Assembly: GCA_024682115.1 (NCBI GenBank) | Contig: JAIKZO010000065.1 | Span: 1 to 64,000 of the forward strand | Origin: Lachnospiraceae bacterium | GTDB taxonomy: Bacteria; Bacillota; Clostridia; Lachnospirales; Lachnospiraceae | DNA length: 64,000 bases | Direction of reading: 5' to 3' | Part shown: one piece after another, positions 17,525-24,846 of the stretch | Numbering within the stretch: the stretch's first letter is position 1 | How the letters are laid out: every line of letters begins with the position of its first letter | Program-made: the position numbers and the translations under genes | Notes under the pieces: model-generated | Seen by the model: the letters and a program-made list of their open reading frames with translations, nothing else | Database searches by the model: none | What the model was told of the DNA's origin: nothing

Positions 17525-18160
17525 ATGTCAGACCTTAATATGGAGCAATTAACACAACAGTATTTTGATGTGTTAAAAGAGCTTGGAAATATAGGCGCCG
17601 GAAATGCGACCACCGCTCTGGCGGAGCTCATCAACTGCAAGGTAGACATGATGGTTCCCCAGGTAAAGCTCCTCGAGTTCAATGAACTCGGAGATATACT
17701 CGGCGGGGAAGAACAGATACTTGTGGGAATTTATCTTGCGGTAGAAGGAGACATAGACGGAAGTATGATGTTTACACTTCCTCAGGAATCCGGACTTCAC
17801 CTTGTGAACAAACTGATGGCGGGAATGATGGGAATTCCCGAAAAGAATATAGAGGAAATGGAATTCGGTGAGATGGAAGTATCCGCTATGAAGGAAGTCG
17901 GAAATATCATTACCGGTGCTTACCTTAACGCTCTTTCATCACTGACGAACTTAAAGATCTTCCCTTCTCCTCCGCAGCTCGCCATTGATTACGCCGGTGC
18001 ACTCCTCAGCGTTCCGGCTGCCGAATTCGGTATAATCGGAGATAAGATCCTGCTTATCCAGACCAAATTCTCGGATGATGTCGATCTTGACGGATACTTT
18101 ATCATGATACCTGACATGGCTTCTTACGAGAAGATCCTGTCGTCGTTAGGTTTGATGTGA
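17525..18160 (+). CDS. cheC: CheY-P phosphatase CheC
   Basis: 211 residues with two copies of the phosphatase pattern (D/S)-x3-E-x2-N-x22-P. The first is DVLKELGN with a Pro 23 residues later. The second is SAMKEVGN, also followed by Pro at the right distance. Both copies are therefore intact. CheC dephosphorylates CheY-P and, in Bacillus, is stimulated by binding CheD, encoded next. With FliY this gives the cell two CheY-P phosphatases. Confidence 0.95.
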   Translation: MSDLNMEQLTQQYFDVLKELGNIGAGNATTALAELINCKVDMMVPQVKLLEFNELGDILGGEEQILVGIYLAVEGDIDGSMMFTLPQESGLHLVNKLMAGMMGIPEKNIEEMEFGEMEVSAMKEVGNIITGAYLNALSSLTNLKIFPSPPQLAIDYAGALLSVPAAEFGIIGDKILLIQTKFSDDVDLDGYFIMIPDMASYEKILSSLGLM

Positions 18161-18191
18161 TTGTAACGCAAAGTAATGGAGTAGTAGATAA

Positions 18192-18680
18192 ATGAGTGAA
18201 GTAATAAAGGTTGGAATGGCCGATTGGAAGATCTGCACCGGTGACGATGCGTTAACAACGTTGGGTCTTGGGTCATGCGTCGGAGTGGCGATCAGGGATC
18301 CGCAGTCCGGAGTGGGCGGTTTAGCCCATGTAATGCTGCCGGACAGCCGTGAAACGGAAAGTAATTCCAACAGACCGAAATTTGCAGATACGGGTATTAC
18401 CGATATGGTGGCCGAAATGGTCAAAAAGGGAGCCGATATATCCAAGATGGTTGCCAAGATAGCCGGCGGAGCCCAGATGTTCGCCTTCAGCTCAGCGAAG
18501 TCCGATATGGTCCGCGTCGGAGAAAGAAATGTTGAAGCCTGCAAGAAGAAATTAAAGGAGCTTAAGATCCCGCTTCTTGCCGAGGACACGGGAGAAAACT
18601 TCGGTCGTACCGTAATCTTTTATCCCGCAACGGGAAATTATACGATCAAATCGGTAGGTAAACCGGAGAAATCCATATGA
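18192..18680 (+). CDS. cheD: Chemoreceptor glutamine deamidase CheD
   Basis: 162 residues. The catalytic Cys is in TLGLGSCVGVAI and the His in GGLAHVMLP, with the conserved KIAGGAQMFAF later. CheD deamidates receptor glutamines and partners with CheC in adaptation. The ATG follows a TAATGGAGTAG site. Its stop overlaps the start of the next small membrane-protein gene (ATGA). Confidence 0.95.
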   Translation: MSEVIKVGMADWKICTGDDALTTLGLGSCVGVAIRDPQSGVGGLAHVMLPDSRETESNSNRPKFADTGITDMVAEMVKKGADISKMVAKIAGGAQMFAFSSAKSDMVRVGERNVEACKKKLKELKIPLLAEDTGENFGRTVIFYPATGNYTIKSVGKPEKSI

Positions 18681-19039
18681 AAAAGCACAAGCTTTTCGCC
18701 CCTTTTATCACACTGCTGGCAGTAGCCGTAGCATATTTCACGATGCTGTTTTTCCATTATCAGCTCAAGGATATGCTGATCATAATGCTGGTGGTACTCG
18801 TGGTGTTTTATATCGCGGGTTCACTGATCCAGAGAAGGGTGAATAAGTTTGTCGAAGAGAACGAAGAAAAACTTCGTCTCGAAGAGGAAGAAAACGGTGC
18901 CGTTATAGAAAAAGAGGCCGATGAGAACTCCGAAGAAGAGGGTTCTCCCGCAGAAGAGGAAGAATATACGCTTCCGCCTCTTACGGGTGCAATGCCGCCG
19001 CGACCCGGTGAAAACGATGACGACGGCTTTTCACAATAA
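18677..19039 (+). CDS. Small two-helix membrane protein with acidic tail, unknown
   Basis: 120 residues. Two hydrophobic helices (about 9-26 and 32-50) are followed by a very acidic tail (about 55-120, many Glu), ending in a Pro-rich segment with PPLTGAMPPRPG. I do not recognise a domain. It overlaps cheD by 4 bases and precedes the flagellar sigma gene, so it is surely co-expressed with the cluster. A protein of this type at this place may be a lineage-specific flagellar accessory factor; that is inference from context only. Confidence 0.75.
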   Translation: MKKHKLFAPFITLLAVAVAYFTMLFFHYQLKDMLIIMLVVLVVFYIAGSLIQRRVNKFVEENEEKLRLEEEENGAVIEKEADENSEEEGSPAEEEEYTLPPLTGAMPPRPGENDDDGFSQ

Positions 19040-19056
19040 TGGTTTTGGAGGGGTAA

Positions 19057-19821
19057 ATGAACGAGGCACAAAGAACCAAGCTTTGGTCAGACTATGCTCG
19101 TACCAAATCACCGGATTTAAGAGAACAATTGATCCTAGAGTACGCTCCGCTGGTTAAGCTTGTCGCGGGGCGACTTAGTATGTATCTGGGTTATAACGTC
19201 GAATACGAAGATCTATGCAGTTACGGGATCTTCGGTCTTATAGATGCGATCGACAAATTCGACTCCATGAAGGAAGTCAAATTCGAAACATATGCAAGCT
19301 TAAGGATCCGCGGATCCATCCTCGATCAGATAAGAAAGATGGACTGGATACCCAGGACCATAAGGCAGCGTCAGCGTAAGATCGATCAGGTCATGCATGA
19401 GATCGAAGCGACCAAAGGAAGACCGGCTACGGACGAAGAGATAGCCGCTTCACTTGGAATAACCGACGATGATTACGCCGAATGGCAGTCTCAGATGAAG
19501 ATCACGGGTATAGTCTCACTCGATGAATTCATGGAGACGGGTGCCGAGGTTCCGTCCGATCAAAGGACACAGTATCGTTTTGATGCTCCCGAGGAGGTCA
19601 TAGAAAAAGCCGAACTCAAGGAAAAACTCAAGGAGGCTCTGGCACTCCTTACAGAGAAAGAGCAGCTCGTGATCACCATGTATTATTACGAGGACATGAC
19701 ATTAAAGGAAATCGCATGTGTCATGGAAGTTTCGGAATCCAGAGTATCACAGCTTCACACAAAGGCACTTGCAAAAATGAAAAATAAAATGGGGAATTAT
19801 ATGGGGGTATTTTCAGCGTGA
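19057..19821 (+). CDS. fliA: Flagellar sigma factor FliA/SigD (sigma-28 type)
   Basis: 254 residues with regions 2, 3 and 4 and no region 1, as in FliA/WhiG. Region 2 includes YEDLCSYGIFGLIDAIDKFD and region 3 the RQRQRKIDQVMHEIEA stretch. Region 4 has the helix-turn-helix TLKEIACVMEVSESRVSQLH. It directs late flagellar genes such as flagellin. The anti-sigma FlgM is not in this window. Its stop overlaps the next gene (GTGA). Bacillus sigD sits in the matching position. Confidence 0.95.
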   Translation: MNEAQRTKLWSDYARTKSPDLREQLILEYAPLVKLVAGRLSMYLGYNVEYEDLCSYGIFGLIDAIDKFDSMKEVKFETYASLRIRGSILDQIRKMDWIPRTIRQRQRKIDQVMHEIEATKGRPATDEEIAASLGITDDDYAEWQSQMKITGIVSLDEFMETGAEVPSDQRTQYRFDAPEEVIEKAELKEKLKEALALLTEKEQLVITMYYYEDMTLKEIACVMEVSESRVSQLHTKALAKMKNKMGNYMGVFSA

Positions 19822-21419
19822 GAAACGGTTATTTTCAGATCGGTTGCACTCCGAACGGAACCATACTGAAGGTTTTCAAGCCCAAAGACGGCGGGCTTCA
19901 GGCAGATCCGAAGGAGATCACTGAGTATCTTTCAAACAATCAGGTCATGTATTCTGCGCCCTCTATCAATCAGGGGCTTAATGTACTTGCCACTTCCGAC
20001 AAAGACAATCAGCTGATTTTATTGAATAAGGATCTTATCAGTGAAATTGATGAGAGTTATGTTCTGCGATCTTCCGCAGATAAGATGACTCTGACGGCCA
20101 GGTTCTATCCTCCTTCAATGAAGGGCAGAAGGCTTCCGCTTGCGGAGATATTAAATGATCTCAGCTTTAAGGGTGTAAAGCACGGAATAAAACAGGACGT
20201 TCTCGAGCAGTTCGTTAAGGAACCGCGTTACTGTGAAGATATAGTCGTAGCGGAAGGAACTCCCGTAGTTCAGGGAGAACACGCGAGGATCGAGTATTAT
20301 TTCGAGACCGACTTAAGCACCAAACCTACTCTTTCCGAAGACGGTTCGGTGGATTTCTTTAATCTTAAAACATTTACCCAGTGCAAGAAAGGTGATATAC
20401 TTGCAAGGCTCATACCTCAGAAAGAGGGAACGCCCGGAACGACGGTATTCGGCGATTCCGTTAAGCCTCTTGATGTAAAGAGAGCCGCTCTTAAATACGG
20501 ACGTAATATCGCCTGCTCCGAAGACGGAAAGGTACTTACCGCAGAGGTTAACGGACATGTTTCCCTGGTGGATGATAAGGTTTTCCTTTCCGATGTAATG
20601 GAACTTGATAATGTCGGTACCGCGACCGGAAACATCGAATATGAAGGAAGCGTCGTCGTACTCGGAAATGTTTGTGAGAACTTTTCCGTTAAGGCAAAAG
20701 GCAATATTGAAGTACGCGGTGTCGTTGAGGGCGCGTACATAGAATCCGAGAGTGATATCATAATCGCCCGCGGAATGAACGGAATGGGAAAGGGTGTTTT
20801 AAAGGCAGGAAACAACGTTATCGTTAAGTTCCTTGAAAATGCCGAAGTTTCTGCCGGCGGATATGTGGCTGCGGATTCGATCCTTCACTGTAAGGTAAAT
20901 GCCGGGACCGAGATCACGGTTTCGGGTAAGAGAGGATTCATCACGGGCGGACACGTTTGTGCGAGAAGCCTGATCGCGGTTAAGACACTCGGTTCCGAGA
21001 TGGGAGCCGATACCATAGTCGAAGTCGGAGTTGACCCCAAGATCAAAGCCAGGGTACAGGAGATCCAGAAAAAGGTTCAGGACAACAAAAAATCACTTGA
21101 ACAGTCTGAACCCGTACTGGCCAATTTCATCAAAAAGATGCAGAGCGGGGTACCCCTTTCGAAAGACCAGAAGATGTACATGCAGACTCTTCTGGAGGAG
21201 AGTAAGATTAAGAAAGCGGAGCTTGAGGAACTGACTACGGAATATGATTCGTATCAGGATATCCTTGAAGGCTCGAACGATGCAAGGATCCAGGTTACCG
21301 GGGATGTTTATGCCGGTACCAAGATCGTTATTTCCGATGCATCGATGGTAGTTAAGTCAACAATGAAATACTGTCAGTTCAAGAAGGTTGCCGGAGACGT
21401 AAAGATGACGGCTCTGTAA
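19818..21419 (+). CDS. FapA family protein (DUF342)
   Basis: 533 residues, GTG start overlapping the sigma gene stop by 4 bases. The FapA pattern is present: an N-terminal mixed region, then a right-handed beta-helix-like part (about 240-395) rich in Gly and Val with repeats such as GNIEVRGVVEGAYIESES and VLKAGNNVIVKFLENAEV. A coiled coil (about 400-475) follows, then a final beta strand part. Family members in Vibrio affect glucose signalling, and in Firmicutes the gene is often in the flagellar operon, but its role there is not established. Confidence 0.88.
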   Translation: MRNGYFQIGCTPNGTILKVFKPKDGGLQADPKEITEYLSNNQVMYSAPSINQGLNVLATSDKDNQLILLNKDLISEIDESYVLRSSADKMTLTARFYPPSMKGRRLPLAEILNDLSFKGVKHGIKQDVLEQFVKEPRYCEDIVVAEGTPVVQGEHARIEYYFETDLSTKPTLSEDGSVDFFNLKTFTQCKKGDILARLIPQKEGTPGTTVFGDSVKPLDVKRAALKYGRNIACSEDGKVLTAEVNGHVSLVDDKVFLSDVMELDNVGTATGNIEYEGSVVVLGNVCENFSVKAKGNIEVRGVVEGAYIESESDIIIARGMNGMGKGVLKAGNNVIVKFLENAEVSAGGYVAADSILHCKVNAGTEITVSGKRGFITGGHVCARSLIAVKTLGSEMGADTIVEVGVDPKIKARVQEIQKKVQDNKKSLEQSEPVLANFIKKMQSGVPLSKDQKMYMQTLLEESKIKKAELEELTTEYDSYQDILEGSNDARIQVTGDVYAGTKIVISDASMVVKSTMKYCQFKKVAGDVKMTAL

Positions 21420-21431
21420 GGGGGTAAACTT

Positions 21432-21749
21432 ATGACTATTTCCAGGGTTGAACTTCAGGGGCAGATAATGCATGCCCAGGATTATACCAACATCAAGCAT
21501 CATGAAGACCACCATTCCACAGTGGTTCAGGGACAGTTGACCGATATAAACGATAAAGCTGCAGAGCTTAAGCTTCATCAGGTAAACGACCCCGAACAGG
21601 CGGAGAACAGGCGTGGTAATTTTGATGCCAAGGATGAGGGTTCCAATCAGTATGCCGGAGACGGCGGTGCAAAACGTCACAAAAAGGAAGAAAGCGACGG
21701 GAAGGTTATATTAAAAGCCCCCGAGCACGGGTTTGATCTGAAGATATGA
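21432..21749 (+). CDS. Unknown small hydrophilic protein of the flagellar cluster
   Basis: 105 residues, no membrane segment. The N-terminal part is helix-prone and His-rich (NIKHHEDHHSTVV). The middle is charged (HQVNDPEQAENRRGNFD), and the C-terminal part is basic, ending GFDLKI. I do not recognise a domain. An AGGGGG-like site precedes the ATG, and its stop overlaps the next gene by 4 bases. Location suggests a flagellar or surface-motility accessory role. Confidence 0.7.
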   Translation: MTISRVELQGQIMHAQDYTNIKHHEDHHSTVVQGQLTDINDKAAELKLHQVNDPEQAENRRGNFDAKDEGSNQYAGDGGAKRHKKEESDGKVILKAPEHGFDLKI

Positions 21750-22789
21750 CTATAGGATATATTTTATTAGTGCTGGGTATCATTGTGTTTGTTCTGAGTT
21801 TTCTGATACCCGTAAAATCACAGGATGAAAAAGCTGCAGAATTCAGCGAGGATATGATAAGGGATATGGTCGGTAAGGAGGTAGAATCCGCCAAGGGCCA
21901 TATCAATGATATCGTCGATGAGACAATAAACTATTCCGTGGAGAAGACGGAACGCTCAATGGACAGGATAACCAACGAAAAGATGCTGGCCATCAATGAG
22001 TATTCCGACACGGTACTCCAGGAGATAAACAAGAACCACCAGGAAGTGGTTTTTCTTTATGATATGCTCAATGACAAGCATGAGAATCTGAAGAATACCG
22101 TTTCCGAGGTTGAAAAGACCGCTTCAGAGGTCAAGCAGGCCGTTAAGGATGCGGAGCTTACCGCCAAGGAAACCAGCCGTCATGCCATGGAAGCGAAAGA
22201 AGCGGCGATGGAAGCAAACGCAAATGCCGTAAAAGCGGCCGATGCGAGTGCCAATTATGCCGACTTAAAGCTTGATGACGGATTTGTTCCGGGGATCGCA
22301 ACCCTTGTTGCGGAAACCGCGAATATAGGCTCCGACAGAACGGAAGATGAAGCACCTGCACAGAACGGCAGGATCTCTGCGATCGACAGGCTTAAAATGG
22401 TACAGGCTTCGCAGGAGGAACCCGAAGAGCCTGCTGCGGAAGATAATGAATCAAAGCCTCAGCGTAAAAAGCGCACCACCAAACCCAGGGTTCGTGAAGA
22501 AGCCGTTATTTTGGGAAGTGATGACAATGATGAGCAGGGACTTTGGAATAACGGACTTGAGATAGTCAAATCCGAAGAAAACGAAGAGAACTTTGCGCCG
22601 AGGGATCCTTCCGAAGTGCCTAATCTGAATCTCGGGGAAAATCCCGTCGGAAGAAGCGGCGGAAGAAATAAGAACGAACAGATACTTGAACTTCACAGTG
22701 CGGGAAAATCCAACATGGCAATAGCCAAGGAACTTGGGCTCGGCATAGGTGAAGTAAAACTGGTAATAGACCTTTTTGAAGGAATGTAA
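21746..22789 (+). CDS. Membrane-anchored coiled-coil protein with C-terminal HTH-like end, SwrB-like
   Basis: 347 residues. One N-terminal helix (about 3-22) is followed by a long coiled coil (about 30-170) with Ala/Glu/Lys heptads. A disordered acidic-to-basic linker (about 190-310) precedes a conserved short C-terminal motif, ILELHSAGKSNMAIAKELGLG followed by IGEVKLVIDLF. That layout, and the place soon after sigD and near the operon end, match Bacillus SwrB (YlxL), which promotes export-gate activation, and the DUF6115 group. The match is by layout and the C-terminal motif, not overall identity; this protein is twice as long as Bacillus SwrB. Confidence 0.7.
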   Translation: MTIGYILLVLGIIVFVLSFLIPVKSQDEKAAEFSEDMIRDMVGKEVESAKGHINDIVDETINYSVEKTERSMDRITNEKMLAINEYSDTVLQEINKNHQEVVFLYDMLNDKHENLKNTVSEVEKTASEVKQAVKDAELTAKETSRHAMEAKEAAMEANANAVKAADASANYADLKLDDGFVPGIATLVAETANIGSDRTEDEAPAQNGRISAIDRLKMVQASQEEPEEPAAEDNESKPQRKKRTTKPRVREEAVILGSDDNDEQGLWNNGLEIVKSEENEENFAPRDPSEVPNLNLGENPVGRSGGRNKNEQILELHSAGKSNMAIAKELGLGIGEVKLVIDLFEGM

Positions 22790-23470
22790 ATGAATCTTAA
22801 GTTTTATTTGAGGGGCTTGGGTATCGGGATCATAGTCACGGCAGTGATCATGCTTGTGATCGCCGGACGTCTTAACAAGCCCTTAAGTGATGAAGAAATC
22901 AAAAAAAAGGCCGGACTTCTCGGAATGGTAGAATCTGACGGCTTGCTCACGGAAGTAGTTCCTGCGGACCAGAACGGACAGGTGACGGACGACGGGACAG
23001 GAAGCGTAACGGACAGCTCCGAAGGAGATACTGCATCCAACGATAAACTCGATGAGATAGAGCAGCTCGTTGACGAAGCCGATGCTTATCTTGAAGAGAA
23101 GAACGGTGAAGAAAACGGGGAGATCTCCGATACGGAGAGTGAGGAAACATCAGAGCCGGAAGCAACTCCCGAGCCCACTCCCGAACCGACTCCCGAGCCT
23201 ACACCGGAACCGACCCCCGAACCCGTTAAAGAAGTCGAGGAGACCGTTTCTCCTTCAAACGGACCGTCTTTGACATTTGTTATCAACAAGGGAGAGAGTT
23301 CTTATACGATAGCAAAAAATCTTGAAGATAAGGGATTTGTCTCATCCGCCAGAGAGTTTGATACATACCTTTGCGATAAAGGTCTGGACAGATATCTGAG
23401 CGCGGGAACATACGAACTGTCTTCGGGAATGACATACGAAGAACTGGCCAAAAAGATATCGAATCGTTAG
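22790..23470 (+). CDS. MltG-like protein with only the LysM-like domain, no catalytic part
   Basis: 226 residues: an N-terminal helix (about 7-26), an acidic linker, five Thr-Pro-Glu-Pro repeats (residues 126-145), and a C-terminal domain (about 162-226). That domain has FVINKGESSYTIAKNLEDKG, GTYELSSGMTYEELAKKI and similar parts of the LysM-like domain that starts MltG/YceG. The transglycosylase domain of true MltG (another 200 residues with a catalytic Glu) is absent. It may bind the wall without cutting it. It starts directly after the previous stop and is the last gene before the terminator. Confidence 0.75.
   Translation: MNLKFYLRGLGIGIIVTAVIMLVIAGRLNKPLSDEEIKKKAGLLGMVESDGLLTEVVPADQNGQVTDDGTGSVTDSSEGDTASNDKLDEIEQLVDEADAYLEEKNGEENGEISDTESEETSEPEATPEPTPEPTPEPTPEPTPEPVKEVEETVSPSNGPSLTFVINKGESSYTIAKNLEDKGFVSSAREFDTYLCDKGLDRYLSAGTYELSSGMTYEELAKKISNR
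23165..23224 (+). repeat. 12-bp coding tandem repeat, five units
   Basis: Five 12-bp units encode Thr-Pro-Glu-Pro in the wall-spanning linker of the MltG-like protein. Third-position changes between units (CCC/CCG/CCT, GAG/GAA) show the repeat is held at the protein level rather than being recently amplified DNA. Confidence 0.9.
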
Positions 23471-23482
23471 TATATAAAATAA

Positions 23483-23511
23483 AAAAAGAATCCTGAAACA
23501 GGATTCTTTTT
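23483..23511. terminator. Bidirectional terminator between flagellar cluster and tRNA-Pro
   Basis: A perfect 13-bp stem (AAAAAGAATCCTG 23483-23495 with its complement 23499-23511) has a 3-base AAA loop. A runs on the left and T runs on the right make it work for both strands. It ends the flagellar/chemotaxis cluster on + and the tRNA transcript on -. Confidence 0.92.
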
Positions 23512-23513
23512 AG

Positions 23514-23586
23514 TCGGAGTGACAAGACTTGAACTTGCGGCCTCTTCGTCCCTAACGAAGCGCTCTACCACCTGAGCCACACCCCG
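23514..23586 (-). tRNA. tRNA-Pro, anticodon AGG
   Basis: Reading the - strand, the cloverleaf is complete. The acceptor CGGGGTG pairs with CACTCCG (one G-U). The D arm is GCTC...GAGC. The anticodon arm is CTTCG-TTAGGGA-CGAAG, giving anticodon AGG at positions 34-36 with G37. The T arm is GCAAG-TTCAAGT-CTTGT. The discriminator is A and CCA is not encoded. The CGGGG acceptor start is typical of bacterial proline tRNA. An A at position 34 is unusual in bacteria outside tRNA-Arg(ACG). Confidence 0.93.
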
Positions 23587-23595
23587 AAACGCAAG

Positions 23596-23624
23596 TTACA
23601 TTATATATGTATGTCTGATAAAAT
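23596..23624 (+). promoter_or_regulatory. Promoter of the malic enzyme gene
   Basis: TTACAT (-35, 23596-23601), 17 bp, TAAAAT (-10, 23619-23624), with an extended -10 TG at 23616-23617. The predicted start near 23631 leaves a leader of about 23 bases carrying AAAGGAGA before the ATG at 23654. Confidence 0.78.
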
Positions 23625-23628
23625 GCAA
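23600..23628 (-). promoter_or_regulatory. Promoter of tRNA-Pro
   Basis: On the - strand, TTGCAT (-35, 23623-23628) and TATAAT (-10, 23600-23605) are separated by exactly 17 bp. The predicted transcript begins a few bases before the tRNA 5' end at 23586. It overlaps the malic enzyme promoter on the other strand almost completely. Confidence 0.85.
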
Positions 23629-23653
23629 CTACTTTTTAAAAGGAGATAAAAAA

Positions 23654-24826
23654 ATGGATTACGGAAAGATCGCTCTTGAGAAACATAAGGAATGGAAGGG
23701 AAAGCTCGAGATCAAGTGCAGAGCCGATGTAGACAGCTCGGAAGCCCTCAGTATAGCTTATACTCCGGGTGTTGCGACTCCCTGTCTTGAGATACAGAAA
23801 GATGTTGACTTAAGTTACGAACTGACAAGAAGGTGGAACACGGTCGCTGTCGTAACGGACGGAACCGCGGTCCTCGGGCTCGGTGATATAGGACCGGAGG
23901 CGGGAATGCCCGTCATGGAAGGAAAATGCGTCCTATTTAAGGCTTTCGGCGATGTTGATGCCATCCCTCTTTGCATAAGGTCAAAGGATGTTGACGAGAT
24001 AGTAAATACCGTAAAACTTCTTGCGGGCTCTTTCGGAGGAGTAAATCTTGAGGATATTTCGGCACCCAGATGCTTTGAGATAGAAAAGAAACTCAAGGAA
24101 TGCTGCGATATTCCCATTTTCCATGACGACCAGCACGGAACCGCTGTAATAACCCTTGCCGGTCTTATGAATGCCCTTAAGGTAGTAGGAAAGAAGATCG
24201 AAGACATCAAGATCGTCACATCAGGTGCGGGTGCCGCAGGTATCGCGATCATAAAGCTCCTTATGTCCATGGGACTTAAGAACGTGATCATGACCGACAG
24301 GAAGGGTGCGATCTACGAAGGCAGGGAAGGCCTTAATCCCATAAAGGAAGAAATGGCCAGGATAACCAATCCCGGAAAAGAATCGGGAACTTTGGCCGAT
24401 GTCATAAAAGGTGCCGATGTATTCATTGGTGTTTCGGCGCCCGGAACACTCACAAAGGATATGGTAAGGAGCATGGCAAAGGATCCGATCGTCTTTGCAT
24501 GTGCAAATCCGACTCCCGAGATATTCCCGGATGAAGCCAAAGAAGCGGGTGCCGCCGTGGTTTCGACCGGAAGGAGCGATTATCCGAACCAGGTAAATAA
24601 CGTACTCTGTTTCCCCGGTATCTTCAGGGGAGCGCTAGATGTCCGTGCAAGAGATATAAATGACGAGATGAAGATAGCGGCCGCCAAGGCGCTGGCCGGA
24701 CTAATCCCGGATGATGAGCTTTCTGCGGATAATATCCTGCCCAAGGCATTCGACCCGAGGGTAAAGGATGCGGTAGCGAAGGCTGCGGCTGAGGCTGCAA
24801 TAAAGAGTGGAGTAGCTAGGATCTGA
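23654..24826 (+). CDS. Malic enzyme, NAD(P)-dependent, short bacterial form
   Basis: 390 residues, the short form lacking the phosphotransacetylase-like tail. It oxidises malate to pyruvate and CO2. Seen motifs are the start-site region SIAYTPGVATPC, TDGTAVLGLGDIGPEAGMPV, the metal-binding FHDDQHGTAVI, the nucleotide-binding GAGAAGIAIIKL and the ANPTPEI block. An AAAGGAGAT site precedes the ATG. It has its own promoter and stands apart from the flagellar cluster. The cofactor (NAD or NADP) cannot be decided by eye. Confidence 0.93.
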   Translation: MDYGKIALEKHKEWKGKLEIKCRADVDSSEALSIAYTPGVATPCLEIQKDVDLSYELTRRWNTVAVVTDGTAVLGLGDIGPEAGMPVMEGKCVLFKAFGDVDAIPLCIRSKDVDEIVNTVKLLAGSFGGVNLEDISAPRCFEIEKKLKECCDIPIFHDDQHGTAVITLAGLMNALKVVGKKIEDIKIVTSGAGAAGIAIIKLLMSMGLKNVIMTDRKGAIYEGREGLNPIKEEMARITNPGKESGTLADVIKGADVFIGVSAPGTLTKDMVRSMAKDPIVFACANPTPEIFPDEAKEAGAAVVSTGRSDYPNQVNNVLCFPGIFRGALDVRARDINDEMKIAAAKALAGLIPDDELSADNILPKAFDPRVKDAVAKAAAEAAIKSGVARI

Positions 24827-24846
24827 CAGAAACAGGGTACTTTTAG

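Noticed and set aside
18161-18191. c-di-GMP riboswitch before cheD (ACGCAAAG)
   Set aside because: Only 31 bases separate the genes, too short for a GEMM riboswitch.
23165-23224. CRISPR-like array
   Set aside because: The repeated unit is 12 bp without spacers and codes for Thr-Pro-Glu-Pro in frame inside a gene.
24827-24846. Terminator between malic enzyme and GGDEF genes
   Set aside because: The 20-base gap has no inverted repeat; the genes are probably read through.
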